Shown here piece by piece: positions 9,153-16,685 of a DNA stretch of 64,000 nt; the stretch's first letter is position 1; each line of letters starts with the position of its first letter. Under the pieces are notes generated by a model. The model saw only the letters and a list, made by a program, of their open reading frames with translations. It searched no databases and had not been told where the DNA came from. The position numbers were made by a program, and so were the translations under genes. This DNA is from JAJPKK01 sp963781195 (GTDB taxonomy: Bacteria; Pseudomonadota; Alphaproteobacteria; Rhizobiales; Xanthobacteraceae), in assembly GCA_963781195.1 (NCBI GenBank), contig CAWAEZ010000009.1, positions 372,001 through 436,000 on the forward strand. The letters run 5' to 3'.

Positions 9153-10109
9153 TCAGGCGTGCGCCTCGCGGCGCGGATCGATGATCTGCTCGACCCGGCC
9201 CAGCGCCTCCATGCACGGCATCACCTGGGCGAGGCTCGCATTCGGCTCGCGCTTCTCCTTGATGGCGGCGATAAACTCGCGGTCCTCGAGCTCGATGCCG
9301 TCCATGGAGACGTCGACCTTGGAGAGATCGATCTGGTTCTTCTTGCCGTCGAACAGGTCGTCGTAATAGGCGTTGTAGGTGCCGGTGTCGCCGATGTAGC
9401 GGAAGAACGAGCCGATCGGCCCGTCATTGTTGAACGACAGCGACAGGGTCAAGATGGCGCCCGACGGCACCTTCATGACGATCCCCATGTCCATGGCGAT
9501 CTTGAGCGTGGGATGCCGCGGGCCCTGCACGGCGTAGAGGTCGGAGACGGTCTCGCCGGTCTGGTACTGGAACAGGTCCACGGTGTGGGCGGCGTGGTGC
9601 CACAGCAAGTGATCGGTCCAGCTGCGCGGCTTGCCGGCCGCGTTCATGTTGGAGCGCCGGAAGAAGTAGGTCTGCACGTCCATCTGCTGGATCTTGAATT
9701 CGCCCTTCTCGATCCGCTTGTGCACCCACTGGTGGCTCGGATTGAAGCGCCGGACATGGCCGCCCATGGCGGTGACGCCGGTTTCCTCGGCGATCTTCGC
9801 CAGGGCCCGCGCATCGGCCACGCTGTCGGCGATCGGAATCTCGATCAGCACGTGCTTGCCGGCGCGCATCACCTGCTCGCCCTGGCTGCGGTGCATCTGG
9901 GTCGGCGTGGTGAGGATCACCGCGTCGGCGCGCTTGATGCCTTCGGACAGATCGCCGCCAAAATGGGGAATGCCGTATTTCTTGGCGACCTCGGCGGTGG
10001 CGTCCTGATTGCCGCCGATCAGCGACACCACTTCGACCTCGGGTATGCGCTTCAAGGCATCGAGATGCTTCTGTCCGAACGCGCCCTGACCGGCAACGCA
10101 AATCTTCAT
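9153..10109 (-). CDS. ligC: 4-carboxy-2-hydroxymuconate-6-semialdehyde dehydrogenase LigC
   Basis: 318 residues, a Gfo/Idh/MocA-type NAD(P) oxidoreductase. The nucleotide loop GQGAFG is at residues 7-12. The ligand-domain signature RSWTDHLLWHHAAHTVDLF at ~162-180 and the SKVDVSMDGIELEDREFIAA segment are the same as I recall for Sphingobium LigC. It oxidises the cyclic hemiacetal of the LigAB product to 2-pyrone-4,6-dicarboxylate in the cytoplasm. Its ATG overlaps the ligB stop by four bases, so it is coupled to the dioxygenase. Length and motifs are intact. Confidence 0.93.
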   Translation of the reverse strand: MKICVAGQGAFGQKHLDALKRIPEVEVVSLIGGNQDATAEVAKKYGIPHFGGDLSEGIKRADAVILTTPTQMHRSQGEQVMRAGKHVLIEIPIADSVADARALAKIAEETGVTAMGGHVRRFNPSHQWVHKRIEKGEFKIQQMDVQTYFFRRSNMNAAGKPRSWTDHLLWHHAAHTVDLFQYQTGETVSDLYAVQGPRHPTLKIAMDMGIVMKVPSGAILTLSLSFNNDGPIGSFFRYIGDTGTYNAYYDDLFDGKKNQIDLSKVDVSMDGIELEDREFIAAIKEKREPNASLAQVMPCMEALGRVEQIIDPRREAHA

Positions 10110-11089
10110 CGTTTGCTCCTCACCACATCTTTATTCCCGGCCCGCTCCGCGGCGGCGCGGCGGCGCCCGGCCGCCGGCTTGCGCCGCGTCTTCGCCGGCG
10201 CGCGCAGCTTGCCCCGCGCCGACGATGGTCGTCGCGTGCGGCGCACCCGTTCCTTGTTCTCGAGGATGATATGGCCCACCGCGGTGTTGGAGGCAGGTAC
10301 CGTATAGAAGCGATAGACCTCGTTGACCTTATCTTCCAGCGCGCCGCGCATGACGAGCCACATCACCATCTCGATGCCTTCGGCTCCCGCCTCGCGCATG
10401 TATTCGAGATGCGGCATGCGCGCGAGCTTGCCGGGGTCCTTGGTGAGATTGTCGAGGAAGGCGGTGTCGAACTTGCTGTTGATCAGGCCGGCGCGCGGCC
10501 CGGAAATCTGGTGCGACATGCCGCCGGTGCCCATCACCACCACCCGCAGGTCGTCGGGGAACGACTGCACGGCCTTGCGGATGGCGCGGCCGAGCGCGAA
10601 GCAGCGGTGGCCGGTGGGCGGCGGGAACATCACCACGTTGACCGCGAGCGGGATGACCGGACACGGCCATTCCTTCGGCGAGCCGAACATCAGGTTGAGC
10701 GGCACCGTCAGGCCGTGATCGACTTCCATCTTATTGACGATGGTGAGGTCGAATTCGTCGAGGATGACCGATTGGGCGATATGGGATGCGAGCGCCGGAT
10801 GGCCTTTGACCACCGGCACCGGTCGCGGTCCCCATCCTTCGTCGGCGGGCGGGAATTCGGCGGCACAGCCGAGCGCGAAGGTCGGGATCAGATCGACCGA
10901 GAAGGCGGAGGCATGATCGTTGTAGATCGCGATGACGACGTCGGGCTTGGTCTGCGCCATCCACTCCTTGGACTTCTCGAAGCCGCCGAAGACGCGCTGC
11001 CAGTACGGCTCCTCGGTCCGGCCGTTGTCGATCGCCGCACCGATTGCCGGCACGTGCGAGCATGAGACCCCTGCGATGATCTTAGCCAC
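10106..11089 (-). CDS. ligB: Protocatechuate 4,5-dioxygenase beta subunit LigB, with basic C-terminal tail
   Basis: 327 residues, the catalytic subunit of the extradiol LigAB dioxygenase. Non-haem iron ligands expected for the family are visible: His12 in SHVPAIG, His near 59 in YNDHA, and the Glu of GIEMVMW. The catalytic His of GTGGMSHQ is also present. The usual protein ends near the GHIILEN segment at ~280. Here a further ~47 residues rich in Arg, Lys and Ala follow (RTRRPSSARGKLRAPAKTRR and more). It overlaps ligA by eight bases and ligC by four. The product is 4-carboxy-2-hydroxymuconate-6-semialdehyde. Confidence 0.93.
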   Translation of the reverse strand: MAKIIAGVSCSHVPAIGAAIDNGRTEEPYWQRVFGGFEKSKEWMAQTKPDVVIAIYNDHASAFSVDLIPTFALGCAAEFPPADEGWGPRPVPVVKGHPALASHIAQSVILDEFDLTIVNKMEVDHGLTVPLNLMFGSPKEWPCPVIPLAVNVVMFPPPTGHRCFALGRAIRKAVQSFPDDLRVVVMGTGGMSHQISGPRAGLINSKFDTAFLDNLTKDPGKLARMPHLEYMREAGAEGIEMVMWLVMRGALEDKVNEVYRFYTVPASNTAVGHIILENKERVRRTRRPSSARGKLRAPAKTRRKPAAGRRRAAAERAGNKDVVRSKR

Positions 11090-11669
11090 GTTTCGATCCT
11101 GACCTGCTGAGACGCTTCGTTGCGGGTTTCGGGGTGGGACGCTTCGATGTCGGACGCTTCGATGTGGGACGCTCGGCGGCGGGGCGTTTCGCTGCGGAAC
11201 GCTTTGCGGCCGCCGATGCCGGACGCTTCGGCGGCGTCTTCGCCGCCGGCTTGCGGGGCACCGATCGCGGCGTCGCCTCGGGCTTCGACTTGCTGCGGTT
11301 GCCCTCGACCGAGCGGCCGCCGGACAGCATCATCTTGGCGTAGTCTTCCTGGGTCGACCCGGTCATCACCGCCGCCATGTGCTGGAACGAGTGACCATCG
11401 GTCGCGCCGAGCTTGGCGGTGAAGTAGATGTTGCCGCCGAGCTCCAGCATCCGATTGTAGTTTCGCGTCAGGATGGCATCGCGCTGCTCCGGCGTCAGCG
11501 GGAAGCGGTCGAGGTATTCCCCCTCGTTCGCCTTGAACGCCTTGCGGTTGTCCGCCTTCATCAGCGACATGCAGAACATGTTGAGGTGGTAGCCCTGGCG
11601 CGAACGCTCGGCGTCGAACACGAAAGTGCCGGGGATGTCGTCGTATTCTTTTTGCTTGGCGCCGGTCAT
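11082..11669 (-). CDS. ligA: Protocatechuate 4,5-dioxygenase alpha subunit LigA, with histone H1-like tail
   Basis: 195 residues. Residues 1-118 are a complete LigA domain (IPGTFVFDAERSRQGYHLN, MCMSLMKADNRKAF-like helix, GATDGHSFQHMAAVMTG), the small subunit that caps the LigB active site. Residues 119-195 form a tail of Lys, Arg, Pro, Ala, Ser and Thr with repeats such as PTSKRPTSKRPTPKPATKR. Most LigA proteins lack this, as far as I know. The DNA for the tail contains short direct repeats (GGACGCTTCGATGT type, near 11130-11235), which suggests growth by slippage. It is the first of the ligABC set, 43 bp after ligI. Confidence 0.92.
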   Translation of the reverse strand: MTGAKQKEYDDIPGTFVFDAERSRQGYHLNMFCMSLMKADNRKAFKANEGEYLDRFPLTPEQRDAILTRNYNRMLELGGNIYFTAKLGATDGHSFQHMAAVMTGSTQEDYAKMMLSGGRSVEGNRSKSKPEATPRSVPRKPAAKTPPKRPASAAAKRSAAKRPAAERPTSKRPTSKRPTPKPATKRLSRSGSKRG

Positions 11670-11712
11670 CGGGACTCTCCGGAGAGGTATTGGTGCTTTC
11701 TATAACACGCCG

Positions 11713-12586
11713 TCACGACGACCAATACAGCCGCATCGGATTGTCGACCAGCAGCGCCTGCTGCTGTGCCGCGGTCGGCGCGATCTTCGGGATGTAGTCG
11801 ACCAGCACGCCGTCGTCGGGCGCCTGCTTCTTCTGGTTGGGGTGCGGCCAATCGGTGCCCCAGATCACCCGGTCGGGGAAGTGCTCAACCAGGGCGCGGC
11901 CGAACGGCACCACGTCGTCATAGGGCGGGCCGGTGAGCGACATGCGCTCCGGACAGGTGACCTTGGTCCACATGTTCGGATGCTTTTCCAGCATGTTCAG
12001 GAACCGGCGGTTCTCCGCATGGTCCACGCCCTTGTCGACCGTCGGCACTCCCATGTGGTCGACCACGACGGTGGTCGGCAGCGCGGTGAAGAACGGCTCG
12101 AGATCCGGCAGGTCGGGCATCTCGAAATAGACGACGGTATGCCAGCCGAGCGGCGCGATCCGCGCGGCGATCCCCTCGAGCACGTCGCGTGGGGTGAAGT
12201 CGACGAGCCGGCGCACGAAATTGAAGCGGACGCCGCGCACCCCGGCGCGGTCCATGGCCTGGAGCTCGGCGTCGGCGACCTCCGCGCCGACGAAGGCTAT
12301 GCCCTTGGCGCGGTTGCCGGAGGTTTCGAGCGCATCGACCATCGCCCGGTTGTCCTTGCTGTGGCAGCTCGCCTGCACGATCACGTTCTTGTCGAAGCCG
12401 AGGAAGTCGCGCAGTGCGAACAGCTTCTCCTTGGGCGCATCGCACGGCGTGTACTTGCGCTCGGGCGCATAGGGAAACTTCGCCTCCGGGCCGAACACGT
12501 GGCAATGGGCGTCGACCGCCCCCGGCGGCGGCTTGTAGTGCGGCTTCGAGGGATTGGGGTGAAATGGAATATATCCAGGAACTCAT
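11713..12586 (-). CDS. ligI: 2-pyrone-4,6-dicarboxylate hydrolase LigI (amidohydrolase), apparent frameshift near the start
   Basis: Opens 2-pyrone-4,6-dicarboxylate to 4-oxalomesaconate. The body is a good LigI: DAHCHVFGP with the two metal-site His, KNVIVQASCHSKDN, GVRGVRFNF, VVDHMG and IWGTDWPHPN, ending NPMRLYWSS. The frame holding these motifs extends upstream to PGYIPFHPNPSKP with no ATG, GTG or TTG before an in-frame TGA. An ATG at 12586-12584 would give MS-PGYIPFHPNPSKP if one base at about 12579-12581 were removed; 874 bp is one base over a multiple of three. Without that repair, translation could only begin at the GTG at 12498, after the metal-binding His pair. Confidence 0.85.
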
Positions 12587-12648
12587 TGCCACCGAAGCCG
12601 TCTCCTCTTCGCGTTCATCGTTTTCTCACCCGTCGCCCCGCGGACGCG

Positions 12649-13854
12649 TCATACCCGCTCCAGGGCGAGCGAGACGCCCTGGCCGACGCCGACGCACATG
12701 GTGGCGAGTGCGAGCTTGCCCCGGTTCTTTTCCAGCCCGTGGACGGCGGTGAGCGCGAGCCGCGCCCCCGACATGCCGAGCGGATGGCCGAGGGCGATCG
12801 CACCGCCATGGGGATTCACCTGGGCGGCATCGTCGGGAAGGCCAAGCTGGCGCAAGCAGGCGAGCGCCTGGGAGGCGAACGCCTCGTTGATCTCGATGAC
12901 GTCGAAATCGTCGATCTTGAGGCCGAGCCGCGCCATCAGCTTGCGCGTCGACGGCACCGGCCCGATGCCCATGACGCGGGGCGGCACGCCGGCCGACGCC
13001 ATGCCCAGCACCCGCGCGCGCGGCGTGAGGCCGAAGCGCTTCACCGCCTCGGCCGAGGCGATGATCATGGCGGCGGCGCCGTCATTGACGCCCGAGGCGT
13101 TTCCCGCGGTGACGGTGCCCGGATTGCGAAATGCGGTGCGCAGCTTGGCAAGCTGCTCCGCCGTCGTGTCGGGGCGGGGGTGCTCGTCGGTGTCGACCAC
13201 GATGGTCCCCGCCTTGCCGCCTTGCACCTCGACCGGGACGATCTCCTCGGCGAAATAGCCGTCCGCCATGGCCTTGCCGGCGCGCTGCTGGGAGCGCAGC
13301 GCCAGCGCATCCTGGTCCTGGCGGGACACCTGGTACTCCTCGGCGACGTTCTCGCCGGTCTCGCCCATGGAATCGACGCCGTATTGGGCCTTCAGGAGCG
13401 GGTTGATGAAGCGCCAGCCGATGGTGGTGTCGTAGACCTCGGCGCTGCGCTGGAACGCCTCCGTCGCCTTGCCCATCACCAGCGGCGCCCGCGTCATCGA
13501 TTCGACGCCGCCGGCGATCGCGAGATCGATCTCGCCGGCGCGAATCGAGCGCGCCGCCTCTCCGACCGCGTTGAGGCCCGAAGCGCACAACCGGTTGACG
13601 GTGATGCCCGGCACCGAATCCGGCAGCCCCGCCAGCAGGAGCGCCATCCGCGCCACGTTGCGGTTGTCTTCGCCGGCCTGGTTGGCGCAGCCGAGGAAAA
13701 CCTCGTCGACCGCGGAAAAGTCCAGCTTCGGGTTGCGCGCCATCAGGGCCTTGATCGGCCGCGCCGCGAGATCGTCTGCCCGCACCCGCGCGAGGCCGCC
13801 GCCATAGCGTCCGATCGGCGTTCGCACCGCATCGCAGATGAAGACATCACGCAT
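12649..13854 (-). CDS. pcaF: Beta-ketoadipyl-CoA thiolase PcaF
   Basis: 401 residues. It splits 3-oxoadipyl-CoA into succinyl-CoA and acetyl-CoA. The start MRDVFICDAVRTPIGRYGG and the segment GCANQAGEDNRNVARM are hallmarks of the PcaF/PaaJ branch of thiolases. The active-site Cys (NRLCASG, ~90), His (GGAIALGHPLG, ~357) and second Cys (TMCVGVGQG, ~387) are intact. The longer upstream frame has no coding character, so the ATG at 13854 is preferred. It lies 62 bp before ligI and may head the lig-liv transcript. A beta-ketoadipate enzyme beside a 4,5-cleavage set suggests that both protocatechuate routes, or a CoA-bound side route, operate. Confidence 0.9.
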   Translation of the reverse strand: MRDVFICDAVRTPIGRYGGGLARVRADDLAARPIKALMARNPKLDFSAVDEVFLGCANQAGEDNRNVARMALLLAGLPDSVPGITVNRLCASGLNAVGEAARSIRAGEIDLAIAGGVESMTRAPLVMGKATEAFQRSAEVYDTTIGWRFINPLLKAQYGVDSMGETGENVAEEYQVSRQDQDALALRSQQRAGKAMADGYFAEEIVPVEVQGGKAGTIVVDTDEHPRPDTTAEQLAKLRTAFRNPGTVTAGNASGVNDGAAAMIIASAEAVKRFGLTPRARVLGMASAGVPPRVMGIGPVPSTRKLMARLGLKIDDFDVIEINEAFASQALACLRQLGLPDDAAQVNPHGGAIALGHPLGMSGARLALTAVHGLEKNRGKLALATMCVGVGQGVSLALERV

Positions 13855-14044
13855 GTGCCGCTCCCTGAGGGGGCCGACCCCGACGCGCCGCGCCGAACGC
13901 CCACGTCCGGACGTTGTCATCGCCCGGTCGTCCTGGGTCAAGCGGGCGTGACGAGATTGGCGTGACGGAATCGACAACGCGCGGGGCAGCGCAGCGCGCC
14001 GCTGGCCGGGCCGACCGTGGAGCGGCCGGCGGGCGGCTCCGACG

Positions 14045-14923
14045 CTAGTTCCCCAGCAGATCCTTGAGTTCGGCACGGAAAATGGGCGCGATGTCCTCGC
14101 GCGCCAGTGCATAGGCGACATTCGCCGTCAGGAAGCCGACCTTGCTGCCGCAATCGAAGCTGCGGCCTCGGAATTTGAGCCCGTAGAACGGCTGCTGCGC
14201 GGCGAGGCGGATCATCGCGTCGGTGAGTTGGATCTCGCCGCCGGCGCCGCGGGTCTGGTCGGCGAGGATGTCGAAGATTTCCGGCTGCAGGATATAGCGG
14301 CCGGTGATGATGAGGTTCGACGGCGCTTCGCTGCGCGGCGGCTTCTCGACCATCTTGGTGATGGCAAAGGCGTCGCCCCGCGCCTCGCCGACGCCGACGA
14401 CGCCGTACATGTGGATGCGGTCCGCCGGCACCTCCTCGACGGCGATGACGTTCGCCTTGTCCGGCAGGTTGGCGCGGGCGTCGATCATCTGGGCGAGGCA
14501 GCCGCGGTCGGCCTGCACCAGCACGTCGGGGAGCAGCAGCGCGAACGGCTCGCGCCCGACGAGTTCGCGCGCGCACCACACCGCGTGGCCTAATCCCAGC
14601 GGCAGCTGCTGGCGGGTGAAGCTCGTCTGCCCGGCCCCCGGAAGATCGTGCGACAACAGTTCGAGATCGGCCTTGCGTTTGCGCTCGGTCAGGGTCAATT
14701 CCAGCTCGAACTGGCGATCGAAGTGGTCCTCGATCACACCCTTGTTGCGGCCAGTGACGAAGATGAAATGCTCGATGCCGGCCTGGCGGGCCTCGTCGAC
14801 CACGTGCTGGATCAGGGGCCGGTCTACCACCGGCAGCATCTCCTTCGGCATCGCCTTGGTGGCGGGCAGAAAGCGGGTACCGAGACCGGCGACGGGGAGG
14901 ATGGCTTTGCGGATTGCATTCAT
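14045..14923 (-). CDS. galU: UTP-glucose-1-phosphate uridylyltransferase GalU
   Basis: 292 residues, typical length. It has the nucleotidyltransferase signature AGLGTRFLPATKAMPKEMLPV at ~13-32, the FALLLPDVL metal-site strand and VEKPPRSEAPSNL, and ends with FDCGSKVGFLTANVAYAL. It makes UDP-glucose for polysaccharides and lipopolysaccharide in the cytoplasm. It stands alone: 190 bp separate it from pcaF and ~215 bp from the divergent transglycosylase gene. Confidence 0.95.
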   Translation of the reverse strand: MNAIRKAILPVAGLGTRFLPATKAMPKEMLPVVDRPLIQHVVDEARQAGIEHFIFVTGRNKGVIEDHFDRQFELELTLTERKRKADLELLSHDLPGAGQTSFTRQQLPLGLGHAVWCARELVGREPFALLLPDVLVQADRGCLAQMIDARANLPDKANVIAVEEVPADRIHMYGVVGVGEARGDAFAITKMVEKPPRSEAPSNLIITGRYILQPEIFDILADQTRGAGGEIQLTDAMIRLAAQQPFYGLKFRGRSFDCGSKVGFLTANVAYALAREDIAPIFRAELKDLLGN

Positions 14924-15061
14924 AGATCGGGCGGCTTCCGGATTGTGTTATGCGCTGCGACGCAACAGGCGAGGAAAAACCGGAAAAATCAAGGCGGAGC
15001 AGGGAGTCCGGCGAACGATTGGGGTGCGACGGCCGCAATTCCGCCGGCTCGCAAACCCAAT

Positions 15062-15077
15062 GTTAAGGTTCCTTAAC
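15062..15077. promoter_or_regulatory. Perfect inverted repeat GTTAAGG-TT-CCTTAAC in the galU / transglycosylase divergent region
   Basis: Two 7 bp arms separated by TT, ~63 bp before the transglycosylase ATG. It contains TTAA-N6-TTAA, close to but one base shorter than the CtrA spacing of seven. It could be an operator for either divergent gene. Confidence 0.3.
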
Positions 15078-15139
15078 TCAAAATCCGGTGCCGACAAGTG
15101 TTACGAACGACCGCGCGGGCGGCGGCTGGGAGAAGCCGG

Positions 15140-16483
15140 ATGACATCGAAGCTGCTGATCGCGATCGGCGCCGCGGGCGCCCTTTTGGGGCTGCTCGGCC
15201 CTGCCGCGGCGCAGTTCCAATTTCCGTTCTCGCTGCCGTGGTCGACGGGTTCCGTGACCGGTCCGGCGCCGAAGCCGGCAAGCCCGTCCGATTGGAGCGG
15301 CCAACCCGGGAGCTCCGGCCATCCCCTGATGACCACCGAGGCGATCCAGTCGGCGGCCCAGAACTTCAGCCAGTGCGTGGAAGGCCTGTGGCCCGAGGCC
15401 GCACGGCGGGGCGTGACGCGGCCGACCTTCGACACCTACACCCGCGGCCTCACGCCCGACCTTCGGATCATGGATCTGATGGATACCCAGCCTGAATTCA
15501 CCAAGGCGTTCTGGGACTATCTCGATCTTCTGGTCAGCGAGAACCGCATCAAGCGCGGCCGCGAGATCCTCGCCCAGTACAAGCCGGTTTTCGACGCCAT
15601 GGAGAAGAGCTACGGGGTCGACCGCCATATCGTGACAGCGATCTGGGGCATCGAATCGAATTTCGGCACGTCGGGCGGTGAACGTTCGGTGGTGCGCTCG
15701 ACGGCGACGCTCGCCTGCGTCGGCCGCCGCCAGGCCTATTTCCGCGACGAGTTCCTGGCCGCCCTCGAAATTCTCAACCGCGGCGATATCAACCCCGACC
15801 GGCTCAAGGGTTCGTGGGCGGGGGCGTTCGGGCCCACCCAGTTCATGCCGACCTCGTTCAAGCGCTACGCCGTCGATTTCGACGGCGACGGCCGGCGGGA
15901 CGTGGTCAATTCGGTCCCCGACCTGATCGCCTCCACCGCCAACAACCTCAAGCTGGACGGTTGGGTGCCCGGCCAGACCTGGGGTTACGAGGTGGTGCTG
16001 CCACCGGCTTTCAACTACCTGTTGGCGGATGGCACCAAGGCCATGCCGGTGAAGGACTGGGCAAAGCTCGGCATCACCCGGGCGGGCGGCAAGGGATTCC
16101 CCCGTCCGACCGACCGGGCCACCTTGTTCCTGCCCGCCGGGGCGACCGGGCCGGCCTTCCTGATGCTCAACAATTTCAGGGTGTTGATGAAGTACAACCC
16201 GGCCGAGGCCTATGCGCTGGCGATCGGCCATCTCGGCGACCGGATGCGCGGCGGAGCGCCCTTCATGGCGGCGTGGCCACGGCAGGAGCGGGTCCTGTCC
16301 AGCGCCGAACGCTACGAGCTGCAGCAGCATCTGGTGCGCCTCGGGTTCGACATCGGGAGCGAGCCGAACGGCCGGCTGAATGCGAGATCCCGCAGCGCAA
16401 TCAGGAACTTCCAGGCTTCCCAGGGGATCGTCCCGGACGGCTTCGCCACCGCCGGCATGCTCGATCTGCTGCGCCAGCATTGA
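15140..16483 (+). CDS. Lytic murein transglycosylase, MltB family, with C-terminal peptidoglycan-binding domain
   Basis: 447 residues. The ATG at 15140 is chosen because it has a GGGAGAAG ribosome-binding site and gives a clean signal peptide (SKLLIAIGAAGALLGLLGPAAAQ); the GTG at 15098 would spoil it. The MltB-type catalytic domain is at ~95-370, with the Glu of WGIESNFG as the acid and GAFGPTQFMPTSF and VDFDGDGRRD downstream. A PG_binding_1 repeat (LQQHLVRLGFDIGSEPNG, then SAIRNFQASQGIVPDG) closes the protein. It cleaves glycan strands to 1,6-anhydro ends in the periplasm. It is monocistronic. Confidence 0.92.
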   Translation: MTSKLLIAIGAAGALLGLLGPAAAQFQFPFSLPWSTGSVTGPAPKPASPSDWSGQPGSSGHPLMTTEAIQSAAQNFSQCVEGLWPEAARRGVTRPTFDTYTRGLTPDLRIMDLMDTQPEFTKAFWDYLDLLVSENRIKRGREILAQYKPVFDAMEKSYGVDRHIVTAIWGIESNFGTSGGERSVVRSTATLACVGRRQAYFRDEFLAALEILNRGDINPDRLKGSWAGAFGPTQFMPTSFKRYAVDFDGDGRRDVVNSVPDLIASTANNLKLDGWVPGQTWGYEVVLPPAFNYLLADGTKAMPVKDWAKLGITRAGGKGFPRPTDRATLFLPAGATGPAFLMLNNFRVLMKYNPAEAYALAIGHLGDRMRGGAPFMAAWPRQERVLSSAERYELQQHLVRLGFDIGSEPNGRLNARSRSAIRNFQASQGIVPDGFATAGMLDLLRQH

Positions 16484-16685
16484 GCTTATATCCCTGTTTT
16501 CATGCGTGAATCCCCGTATTCAACCGCGGGGGTCCGGCGGCCTGCGTTTTTGGGAACTCTTCGGCCACGATGCGCCGGCAATTATCCCCGCCCGCACTTA
16601 CCGACCTTCAAAGCGACACCATCTTCGTGATAGTGTTGAAGACTTTCATCGGGCGCAGGTGCCCGGCCCAACGGCGGACTGATGC

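Noticed and set aside
15062..15077. CtrA-binding site
   Set aside because: Spacing between TTAA halves is six, not seven, and the site is fully symmetric; I therefore list it only as an unassigned palindrome.
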